Positions 1 to 10,700 of a stretch of DNA of 64,000 bases are shown piece after piece. A program made the position numbers and the translations under genes. Positions within the stretch are counted from its first letter, which is position 1. Each line of letters opens with the position of its first letter. Source of the DNA: Chionoecetes opilio (lineage: Eukaryota; Arthropoda; Malacostraca; Decapoda; Majidae); the NCBI GenBank assembly GCA_016584305.1, contig JACEEZ010018480.1, positions 200,127-264,126 of the forward strand, written 5' to 3'. The notes beneath the pieces were generated by a model that was not told where the DNA came from, ran no database searches, and saw nothing but the letters and a program-made list of their open reading frames with translations.

Positions 1-17
1 AGGAGGGAAAATATAAT

Positions 18-112
<95 letters not shown>

Positions 113-142
113 TAAAGGATGGTAGAGGAGGGAAAATAGAAT

Positions 143-191
<49 letters not shown>
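1..191. repeat. Paired (GA)n microsatellites in a small duplication
   Basis: Two pure GA tracts (about 21-108 and 145-191) each follow nearly the same flank (aggagggaaaata then ataaa). The repeat and its flank were therefore duplicated as a unit, rather than arising as two independent expansions. Confidence 0.95.
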
Positions 192-195
<4 letters not shown>

Positions 196-523
196 ACAGG
201 ATGGTGGAGGAGGGAAAGCAAGAATACTTAAGAGAGTTAATCTCCTTCCACTAATCGCGCCACCACCCTCAAAATGCCGCTAGGTTAATCCAGCTGGGAT
301 CAGAAGAAGGTGGTTAGTTGAGTGCAAAAAGGACAGGTTCGGGGTTCAGGAATATCCAGCTTGAGTGTACATCCACTGCTGTTGAGGGATCCTGGGATGG
401 GGAATGACGGGATAGTGAGCGGAGCGAGAGCGGAGTGGACATGTGAATGCACCCGGACCGTGAGCGGAGCGAGAGCGGAGAGAGAGCAGAGTGTGACCGT
501 CCCTATAGTGTGAATCGGGCCTA
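192..523. other. Non-coding stretch with a short direct repeat
   Basis: No gene recognised. The 20-mer gtgagcggagcgagagcgga occurs twice (about 416-435 and 460-479), giving two short overlapping open frames of no evident meaning. Confidence 0.5.
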
Positions 524-1528
524 AGGATACCACCCGCTCCGCTTCCCGTACAAGTTTACCTACCTAATATAATGTTTATCAGTATAAAAGATATACTGTT
601 ATCTTCGGAAATGTTTGTTCTATAATATTATCAAATAAAAAACCGTAAAACACACAAAGAAAAAGCCATTATGAGACTTTCAAGAAATATGCATGAACTT
701 AAACTTTTCGCCATTTAATATTTTGTGAAAAAAACTTTTTACATGGAGAATATCAATAGAAGCGGAATTTAATTAGCTTTCCATTGATATATTTCCTTTT
801 CTGATAAATGAATTAGAACCATGCATAAATTAGCGTTAACTAAATAAATAAAATCATGAAATCGGGTAATTTTTCCCGATTGATGATGTTATTTATTTAG
901 TTAACGCTAATTTATGCATGGTCCTAATTCATTTATCAGAAAAGGAAATATAGCAATGGAAAGCTAATGAAATTCCGCTTCTATTGATATTCTCCATGTA
1001 AAAAGTTTTTTCACAAAATATTAAATGGCGAAAAGTTTAAGTTCATGCATATTTCTTGAAAGTCTCATAATGGCATTTCTTTAGTATGTTTTACGTTTTT
1101 TTTTTTATAATATTATAGAACAAACATTTCCGAAGATAACGGTATATATTTTATACTGATAAACATATATTAGGTAGGAAATTACCCGATTTCATGATTT
1201 TTTATATTTAGTTAACGCTAACTTATGCATGCCGCTAATTCATTTATCACTAAACGAAATATACCAATGGAAAGCTAATTAAATTCCGCTTCTATTGATA
1301 TTCTCCATGTAAAATGTTTGCGAGCAAAATATTAAATGGCGAAGAGTTTTAAGTTAATGCATATTTCTTGAAAGTCTCATAACGGCATTTTCTTTGTGTG
1401 TTTTACGGTTTTTTATTTGATAATATTATAGAACAAACATTTCCGAAGATAACTATATATCTTTTATACTGATAAACATTATATTAGGTAGGTAAACTTG
1501 TACGGGGAGCGGAGCGGGTGGTATCCTT
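524..1528. mobile_element. Foldback (long inverted repeat) element, left-right-right layout
   Basis: The outer ends are inverted copies: ggataccacccgctcc near 524 and its complement ending near 1527. The left arm runs to a centre at about 871 (cgggtaatttttcccg), after which the sequence reads back as its own reverse complement to about 1175. A second right arm follows (about 1180-1500). It belongs to the same superfamily as the hairpin elements further on, sharing a core containing ttctataatattatcaaat, but its outer ends differ. It contains no transposase, so it is non-autonomous. Superfamily not assigned. Confidence 0.8.
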
Positions 1529-1582
1529 ATGGTGTGACGTCACGGGCGATGTACCAGACCTTATCATCTCGGTGGCCACGGT

Positions 1583-2485
1583 ATAGGTGTCTTGCACTGA
1601 CGTCACGACCTAGCGTCTTCAAGCCAAATGCTGCTGTCTTCAAGCCAAATGCCGCCCGTCGGAGCGAGCTGGAGGACCAACAAACTCCACTTGCCGCCCG
1701 TGTTTGCCAGCTTATGGTAATTTTCCCCTACCAAATATATGTTTATTAGTTTAAAAGATATACTGTTATCTTCGGAAATGCTTGTTCTATAATATTATCA
1801 AATAAAAAACCGGAAAACACACTAAAGAAAGGCCATTATGAGACTCAAGAAATATGCATGAACTTAATATTCACCAACGCCAGCTCCCATTTAATATTTT
1901 GCCCGAAAACCTTTTACATGGACAATATCAATAGAAGCTGAATTTCATTGGCTTTCCATTGATATATTTCGTTATCTGATAAATTAATTAGCAGCATGCA
2001 TAAATTAGCGTTAACTAAATAAATAACCTCATCAATCGGGAAAAATTACCCGATTTCATGATGTTATTTATTTAGTTAACGCTAATTTATGCATGCTTCT
2101 AATTCATTTATCAGATAACGAAATATATCAATGGAAAACTAATGAAATTCCGCTTCTATTGATATTGTCCATGTAAAAAGTTTCCGAGCAAAATATTAAA
2201 TGGGAGCTGGAGTTGGTGAATATTAAGTTCATGCATATTTCTTGAGTCTCATAATGGCCTTTCTTTAGTGTGTTTTATGATTTTTTATTTGATAATATTA
2301 TAGAACAAGCATTTCCGAAGATAACAGTATATCTTCTATACTGATAAACATATATTTGGTTGGGGAAAATTACCATAAGCTGGCAAACACGGGCGGCAAG
2401 TGGAGTTTGTTGGTCCTCCAGCTCGCATTTCCCGCGCCTGTCGCAGCCACAACAAGGGCTGTGACGTCACGTGCAAGCCACCTAT
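1583..2485. mobile_element. Long-hairpin MITE, copy B
   Basis: It starts ataggtgtcttgcactgacg and ends with the inverted terminus gtgacgtcacgtgcaagccacctat. Almost the whole 0.9 kb is one inverted repeat centred near 2036. The outer ~60 bp of the two arms differ: one carries gtcttcaagccaaatgc, the other gtcgcagccacaacaagg, so the element has an orientation. It abuts copy C with shared terminal bases. Confidence 0.88.
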
Positions 2486-3368
2486 AGGTGTCTTGCACTG
2501 ACGTCACGATCTAGCGTCTTCAAGCCAAATGCCGCCCGTCGGAGCGAGCTGGAGGACCAACAAACTCCACTTGCCGCCCGTGTTTGCCAGCTTATGGAAA
2601 TTTTACCCTACTAAATATATGTTTATCAGTATTAAAGGTATACTGTTATCTTCGGAAATGTTTGTTCTGTAATATTATCAAATAAAAAACCGTAAAACAC
2701 ACTAAAGAAAGGCCATTATGAGACTCTCAAGAAATTTGCATTTACTTAATATTATATTAAACTCTTCGCCATTTAATATTTTGCAGGAAAACTTTTTACA
2801 TGGAGAATATCAATAGAAGCGAAATTTCATTAGCTTTCCATTGATATATTTCGTTATCTGATAAATGAATTAGCAGCATGTATAAATGAGCGTTAACTAA
2901 ATAAATAACCTCATCAATCGGGAAAAATTACCCGATTTCATGATGTTATTTATTTAGTTAACGCTAATTTATGCATGGTTCTAATTCATTTATCAGATAA
3001 CAAAATATATCAATGGAAAGCTAATGAAATTCCGCTTCTATTGATATTCTCCATGTAAAATAATTTCTCGCAAAATATTAAATGGGAGCTGGAGTTGGTG
3101 AATATTAAGTTCATGCATATTTCTTGTGAGTCTCATAATGGCCTTTCTTTAATGTGTTTTACGGTTTTCTATTTGATAATATTACAGAATAAGCATTTCC
3201 GAAGATAACAGTATATCTTCTATACTGATAAACATACAAAGCTGGGAAACACGGGCGGCAAGTGGAGTTTGTTGGTCCTCCAGCTCGGTCCGACGGGCGG
3301 CATTTGGCTTGAAGCCGCGTCTGTCGCAGCCACAACAAGGGCTGTGACGTCACGTGCAAGACACCTAT
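2483..3368. mobile_element. Long-hairpin MITE, copy C
   Basis: Same family as the element to its left: inverted termini ataggtgtcttgcactgacg and cgtgcaagacacctat, centre near 2926. Its right arm carries both outer sequence types in series (gcatttggcttgaag, then gtcgcagccacaac). This is a hybrid end, suggesting recombination or gene conversion between arms. Confidence 0.88.
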
Positions 3369-4246
3369 ATAGGTGTCTTGCACTGACGTCACGACCCAGC
3401 GTCTTCAAGCCAAATGCCGCCCGTCGGAGCGAGCTGGAGGACCAACAAACTCCACTTGCCGCCCGTGTTAGCCAGCTTATGGTAATTTTCCCCTACCAAA
3501 GGTATGTTTATCAGTATAAAGGATATACTGTTGTCTTCGGAAATATTTGTTCTATAATATTATCAAATAAAAAACCGTAAAACACACTAAAGAAAGGCCA
3601 TTATGAGACTCAAAAGAAATATGCATAAACTTAATATTCACCAACTCCAGCTCCCATTTAATATTTTGCTCGAAAACTTTTTACATGGACAATATCAATA
3701 GAAGCGGAATTTTATTAGCTTTCCATTGATATATTTCGTTATCTGATAAATGAATTTGCAGCATGTATAAATTAGCGTTAACTAAATAAATAACATCATG
3801 AAATCGGGTAATTTTACCCGATTGATGAGGTTATTTATTTAGTTAACGCTAATTTATGCATGCTTCTAATTCATTTATCAGATAACGAAATATATCAATG
3901 GAAAGCTAATGAAATTCCGCTTCTATTGATATTGTCCATGTAAAAAGTTTTCGAGCAAAATATTAAATGGGAGCTGGAGTTGGTGAATTTTAAGTTCATG
4001 GATATTTCTTGCGGGTCTTATATAATGGCCATTCTTTTGTGTGTTTTACGGTTTTTTATTTGATAATATTATAGAACAAATATTTCCGAAGATGACAGTA
4101 TATCTTTTATACTGATAAACATATATTTGGTAGGGGAAAATTACCATAAGCTGGCAAACACGGGAGTTTGTTGGTCCTCCAGCTCGCATTTCCCGCGCCT
4201 GTCGCAGCCACAACAAGGGCTGTGACGTCACGTGCAAGTCACCTAT
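3369..4246. mobile_element. Long-hairpin MITE, copy D
   Basis: It directly follows copy C (junction acacctat|ataggtgtc). Hairpin centre near 3810. The right arm has lost about 15 bp near cacgggagtttgttgg compared with sister copies (cacgggcggcaagtggagtttgttgg). Confidence 0.87.
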
Positions 4247-4432
4247 TACATAACATTTTCAGATTATTTAAAGAAAACCTATAGATGATAATTTACAGGT
4301 ATACTTTAGGGTTGCTATATCTGAACAACCAGAATCCAACCGTCCGGAATCAAAATTCCGGACGCCTCCACTGACACCCATGACCCCGCCTAACACACAC
4401 TTTGGGCCTTTGACGTTATGTAACCTTGAAGA

Positions 4433-4500
<68 letters not shown>

Positions 4501-5050
4501 CTGCTGCATTATACTGTATTTCTGTAGCGAATTTACATTTTCGTTTGGGAATTTGTCTGGGAGAAGTAGCAGCTGTGGCGACAATTTAGGCCACAAACAA
4601 GCAAATAACCTCAAACACCGCAACAGCTTTTTAAAGAAGATTGGCGCGACGTGAGGCAATGGAACGAGTTATGAGCATGCTATGGCTATGAACCAGAGCA
4701 TGCTATGGCTAGTGTAACCTTACCTTTACTTATACACATAAGAAAAGTTGCAACGGAATCCAGGTTCAGGACACGTGATTGACGTTCCCGTCGCGAAAGA
4801 TGCCACCCGGTGAAACCTCTCCCCCATTCTCTCTCGTCAGTAGAGTTAAAAAATTGCGTAATTTTTGAAAAATCGGTAATGGATGCTAGAATTCCGGACA
4901 TTTCGAGAATTTTCAAAATTCCCCCGGACGCCGATTTTGACACCTAAATTCTGAACATGTCTGGGAAAAGCCGGACGTATGGCACCCTAAATTGGTACTG
5001 AGGCTAGACATATAATTGTTGGCTATTTGAAACAAACCGGAAACCTTGTA
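4247..5050. other. Spacer between hairpin elements, with a (TA)n tract
   Basis: A pure TA microsatellite of about 65 bp lies at 4434-4498. No gene is recognised in the rest. ORFs through the TA tract are repetitive YIYI artefacts. Confidence 0.6.
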
Positions 5051-5935
5051 ATAGGTGTCTTGCACTGACGTCACGATCTAGCGTCTTCAAGCCAAATGCC
5101 GCCCTTTTCAAGCCAAATGCCGCCCGTCGGAGCGAGCTGGAGGACCAACAAACTCCACTTGCCGCCTGTGTTTGCCAGCTTATGGTAATTTTCCCCTACC
5201 AAATATATGTTTATCAGTATAAAAGGTATACTGTTATCTTCGGAAATGTTTGTTCTATAATATTATCAAATAAAAAACCGTAAAACACACTAAAGAAAGG
5301 CCATTATGAGATTCAAGAAATATGCATGAACTTAATATTCACCAACTCCAGCTCCCATTTAATATTTTGCTCGAAAACTGTTTACATGGAGAATAGCGAA
5401 ATTTCATTGGCTTTCCATTGATATATTTCGTTATCTGATAAATGAATTAGAACCATGTATAAATTAGCGTTAACTAAATAAATAACATCATGAAATCGGG
5501 TAATTTTACCCGATTGATGGTGTTATTTATTTAGTTAACGCTAATTTATACATGGTTCTAATTCATTTATCAGATAACGAAATATATCAATGGAAAGCCA
5601 ATGAAATTTCGCTATTCTCCATGTAAACAGTTTTCGAGCAAAATATTAAATGGGAGCTGGAGTTGGTGAATATTAAGTTCATGCATATTTCTTGAATCTC
5701 ATAATGGCCTTTCTTTAGTGTGTTTTACGGTTTTTTATTTGATAATATTATAGAACAAACATTTCCGAAGATAACAGTATACCTTTTATACTGATAAACA
5801 TATACTTGGTAGGGGAAAATTACCATAAGCTGGCAAACACGGGCGGCAAGTGGAGTTTGTTAATCCTCCAGCTCGCATCTCCCGCGCCTGTCGCAGCCAT
5901 AACAAGGGCTGTGACGTCACGTGCAAGACACCTAT
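5051..5935. mobile_element. Long-hairpin MITE, copy E
   Basis: Complete copy with termini ataggtgtcttgcactgacg and cgtgcaagacacctat, centred near 5502. Both arms lack the same short piece near the ...atggagaatagcgaaattt position (tcaatagaagcg missing). Loss of the same piece from both arms implies arm-to-arm correction or origin by inversion-duplication. Confidence 0.88.
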
Positions 5936-7716
5936 TGGGGGGAGGGGGGAGTATTAGCTGGTGTTACATAATTTTCCAGGGGGTCTGGAGATGCGTGACA
6001 AGGGGGGAGGGGGGTCAAAAATGACCAAAAAAAGTGTTACGTTTTTAATGTCCCCTTACCTTGGTGGATTTCTCTCAACCTCTACCTACACGAAATAGTT
6101 TGTCATGTGAAATATATGAAATATATGTCATGAAATATATATAAATATATGATAGCAAGGAACAACATGCATTGGTTGAGTTATCTGCATTGTCAAATGT
6201 CACTGCATTTCTCTCGTCCCCTTTATCAAATATGCAGAGACGGAAAGGAAAGCGCTCGATATCGAAAAATGTCACCATGGATATTGCGAACACATCAGTT
6301 AGCCTGTACGTAGAGTTATTCAAGGGACTTTACATACTGAATGACAATAGTTGATATACCATTCCTAGGACATTAGGACATGAAACACCTGCCGCTGTCT
6401 GTACTGCGGGCACGCCAGAAAAGAATGAAAGGGACATGCCGAACGATATTGACCGAGGCTCCTTGTACTAGGGGGAACAAGGACGGATAATTTTGGTAGC
6501 AGCGTTAAGATATCTGAAAAATCAATGTTCGGCTACAGTGGCGGGATTAGGCCATGGATTTTGAGGGTGTGTATATACGAAGTCCATCGCCATGGCTTCT
6601 TATCGTGGGCAGGGCAAGGACAAGGGGCAGGGTAGATGGTAATCTTCCTCCACGTGATAGTTAGAAGATTACTCGAGAATGATCGATGAAGTGGCTGGGG
6701 TTAATGATGATGAAATTCCATGATCATAACGTAGAAAGTGGATATTGATATAGTTAATTCCTTCAGTGATTTAAATGGACATTAAGTTTCCGTTGCTCTC
6801 TTTTATGTTTATAATTGTATGATGAACTAATGTTATTGACTTTACGTGTGATAGTGTAACGGCCAGACAACGTGAAACTCGCTTAAATATTCGTGGAGGG
6901 AAGATGACTGTTGCTAGGAAACGCTGGAAAATAATTGCTATCAACGCTGACTCCCCTCGCGCATCTATTTTTTTTTTACCCCGCAGTCTTCAAATACTTA
7001 CTCAGCGATTGGAACACACACTCACACATATTAAGGAAACTACACCTTACAAACATGAATAGCTACCGTACAGCACACAAATTCAATCAATAACGAGAGA
7101 ATCTAACCCAGTATAATGCTTACCTGTAATTTACTAATATATACTCGAGCCAGCCTGGGGGGGGCTTCGAATTAGAGGTAGAGGATGATGATGAAGGATA
7201 GATAGAGATTTTAGAGGATGCCATGATACCCTTATAGCTGCCACTGTCACTACACGGCCTAGCTTTCCCTCACTACCATTCCTTCCCCGCCTTTTAGCAG
7301 AAGCCGCACAGTTTGCCGCACCACTCAGAGATGCCAGGTAGCCTTTATAAAGTTGCCAGGTAGCATCCTCACTACCATTTGAGTGATTTGACTATCCAAC
7401 GTTACAGATAAGAGTGTGAGTGTATGTGTGACTGTACCTAACTTCGTGTCTGTGTGTGAGCCATCTAAAGTAAGTCATATCCTTCGTTGTTTACTCGGTA
7501 GTTGAAGTGGTGTGGGACATTAATATGGAGTTTGAAGTACCTATAAAGTAGCTGATATAACAGGATGATACTTGTATATTTACGAAGGTCAGCAGAGATT
7601 AAAAGTTTGCATAATGTGAAGTAGTTGTATGAGTGAGGATTGATTAGCAAGGAGAAGGTGTTTTGTTATTGACGTATCTTTTCATCCTTCCTCCCGCATG
7701 TAAAGGATCTCACGTC
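5936..7716. other. Region upstream of NUBP1, no other gene seen
   Basis: AT-rich, unique-looking sequence with short frames only and no recognised product. Its right part must contain the NUBP1 promoter and 5' leader if the first exon call is right. I see no convincing TATA box. An upstream ATG at 7698 is closed at once by TAA. Confidence 0.4.
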
Positions 7717-7773
7717 ATGACTGCCGTGGCTCGCGACCTTGAGGATATTGTGGAAGAGTGTCCTGCCGATTCA
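7717..7773 (+). CDS. NUBP1: NUBP1 first coding exon
   Basis: Encodes [19 protein letters not shown] and stops at a phase-0 GTGGGT donor, matching the phase-0 acceptor at 16540/16541. The joined reading [18 protein letters not shown] reproduces the NUBP1 N-terminal Cys box. The spacing is C-x12-C-x2-C-x5-C, one residue shorter than the usual x13 because the glycine after the first CP is missing. The donor is not ideal and intron 1 would be 8767 bp, so this rests on homology and phase rather than on a transcript. Confidence 0.75.
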
Positions 7774-10700
7774 GTGGGTAGCTGTGGCATCTGTGTGTGA
7801 TAGATTTAAAGTTATTCGATACCTTCATTTAATTTGACCGTCCTGTTATAGTGTCATGTTTCTTTTCGCATCACCCCCCGTGTTTCTCTTCTTTCTCTCC
7901 TCCCTTTTCGCATCTGTGTCATTAATGAAGCTTCCTGTCTGGCCCCAAGTATGGCACATTACCTATTACCGACGATCCACTCATTCACTTGACTCCATTG
8001 TAGCTGTCGCTGTTGATTGCTGGTTGTGGGCGCGCGAGATGGTGTTGGCCTTGAGACAGACAAATAGAGAGAGACTGCTGACTCGCTGAGAGAGATAGAA
8101 TAGAAGTAGTAGTTCAAGTATACGTAATTGTAGAGATTAGTTGTCAAGGCACTTGCATGAATGTGGGGCGCATAAATTTTCTTTATTCTATATTTAGATA
8201 TAATTATCTAGATACCCACTCTGTCTTTATCATATGTGGCAGGTTGAATCCCTATGTAGTCCAAGCTTAAATCTACCGGGGCCGGGCCTACAATGCAAAT
8301 GATATATAGGTGTCTTGCACGTGACGTCACAGCCCTTGTTGTGGCTGCGACAGGCGCGGGAAATGCGAGCTGGAGGACCAACAAACTCCACTTGCCGCCC
8401 GTGTTTGCCAGCTAATGGTACTTTTCCCCTACCAAATATATGTTTATCAGTATAAAAGATATACTGTTGTCTTCGGAAATGCTTGGTCTATAATATTATC
8501 AAATAAAAAACCGTAAAACACACTAAAGAAAGGCCATTATGAGACTCAAGAAATATGCATGAACATGCATATTCACATGAATATATCACACATGAACACC
8601 ACATGAATATTCACCAACTCCAGCTCCCATTTAATATTTTGCTCGAAAACGTTTTACATGGAAAATATCACTAGAAGCCGAATTTCATTAGCTTTCCATT
8701 GATATATTTCGTTATCTGATAAATGAATTAGAACCATGCATAAATTAGCGTTAACTAAATCAATAACATCATGAAATTGGTAATTTTTCCCGATTGATGA
8801 GGTTATTTATTTAGTTAACGCTAATTTATACATGCTGCTAATTCATTTATCAGATAACGAAATATATCAATGGAAAGCTAATGAAATTCCGCTTCTATTG
8901 ATATTCTCCATGTAAAATGTTTTCGAGCAAAATATTAAATGGGAGCTGGCGCTGGTGAATATTAAGTTCATGCATATTTCTTGAGTCTCATAATGGCCTT
9001 TCTTTAGTGTGTTTTACGGTTTTTTATTTGATAATATTATAGACCAAGCATTTCCGAAGACAACAGTATATCTTTTATACTGATAAACATATATTTGGTA
9101 GGGGAAAAGTACCATAAGCTGGCAAACACGGGCGGCAAGTGGAGTTTGTTGGTCCTCCAGCTCGCTCTGACGGGCGGCATTTGGCTTGAAGACGCTAGGT
9201 CGTGACGTCAGTGCAAGATACCTATAGATGAATATTAGAAAAACTAACAAAATGAAAGAACATTTTTTAGTAAACCAAATTATTTTCATTTGAAGTAGTC
9301 TACGTGGAATAGTTAGTGCACAGAGGTGCGCTCACGGGCCACCCTACCTGAGTACAGTGCAATAAGCATAAATGTATACCGGTATGCAAGTACATAGCGT
9401 GTTTGTAATCAATGTTTGCACGCAGCTTCCATTTGGTCAATTTTTTAAATTGTTCTTTATAATCGAGTTAGTATTGATTCATCCTCTAAAACTCTTATAT
9501 CATTTACCATAACGATCAAAACTATCAATGTTTGAGTGCGGGTCACTGCGGGAGAGCAAGGCACTGCAGTAAACAGAAGAGCATAGAGCAAAAAAAGATG
9601 GCAGCTGAATGAAGCATGTGACCACTCCTTAAGCGGGTATCACACGAGGCGTTTCGTCGGACTGTTTCGTCGAACCAAACAAGCATTTGGTTGGACCTGT
9701 TCGTCGAACACTGACAAAACACTAGCACACGGTTGAGCCAACCGCTTCACCCAACAATAACAAACAAAGATGAAAGCGATGACAGTGGGAGGCGCGGAGA
9801 TTTTTTGTTAATGTTTTAACTTTAGGGGCATATATATACGTAGCTACTGGTGATGAAAAGGGAGGAGGTGATTGTTAGAAGAGAACGGCGACATATGAAG
9901 ACGCGTTCATGTGGGCTAAATGAGTTATAGTGGACGAGAACTGCGCGGTCGATCGCTACCGCCGTTACCACTTAACAGATTATTTTTTGCTTAGTATAAT
10001 GTGCAGTATTAATCCATTTCTGCATGCGTAACCTTTAAAACATATATATATATATATATTGAAGAAATTATAAGAGTTGTCTAATAATGCATAGACACAC
10101 CCCGACCTGCCTCCCACCCACCCCCATCCATTACGAGGTTAGGTTAAGTTTCGGTTATGTTAATATTCTCGTCAGGGGGTCGAAGGGGTCGGAACCCTTC
10201 CCGTTAGAACCTGCGGGGTGGGGCACAGTTGCTTTCGTACAATTTCGTCACTTTCCTGGTTTCTGAGACACTGACTATTATTTCCTGGCCAAGTTTTACA
10301 GCTTTTTCTGATGGAGATACATTGTTATCAATGAAAAAGTTACCCTAGGATTTGGTGGAAAAAAACAACTTTTTAGGTTTCCGGAAAATAAAAATGGTAA
10401 ATTTTTAAGATGGCACCAAACTTCCCTACACAATTGGGAGCATGGTTTTTGTTTACCTTATTGTATTCTAAGAGACATTTTCTCCTTGAGCTTTCCGTCG
10501 CAAATCAATAGTTTCGGAGATATGAAAATTTTAGGTGGGAGAAAGAATAAGTTTCCTTGTTTACAAAATGCCTCCCTCTTCCTCTTCTTGTGACCTGCAT
10601 TGCTTTTCTTTCGGAGGCGCACCCGTGGCTACCTTACCTAACCTAACCTAACCTAACCTAACCTGAACCTAACCTAACCTTACCTTACCTTACCTTAGGG

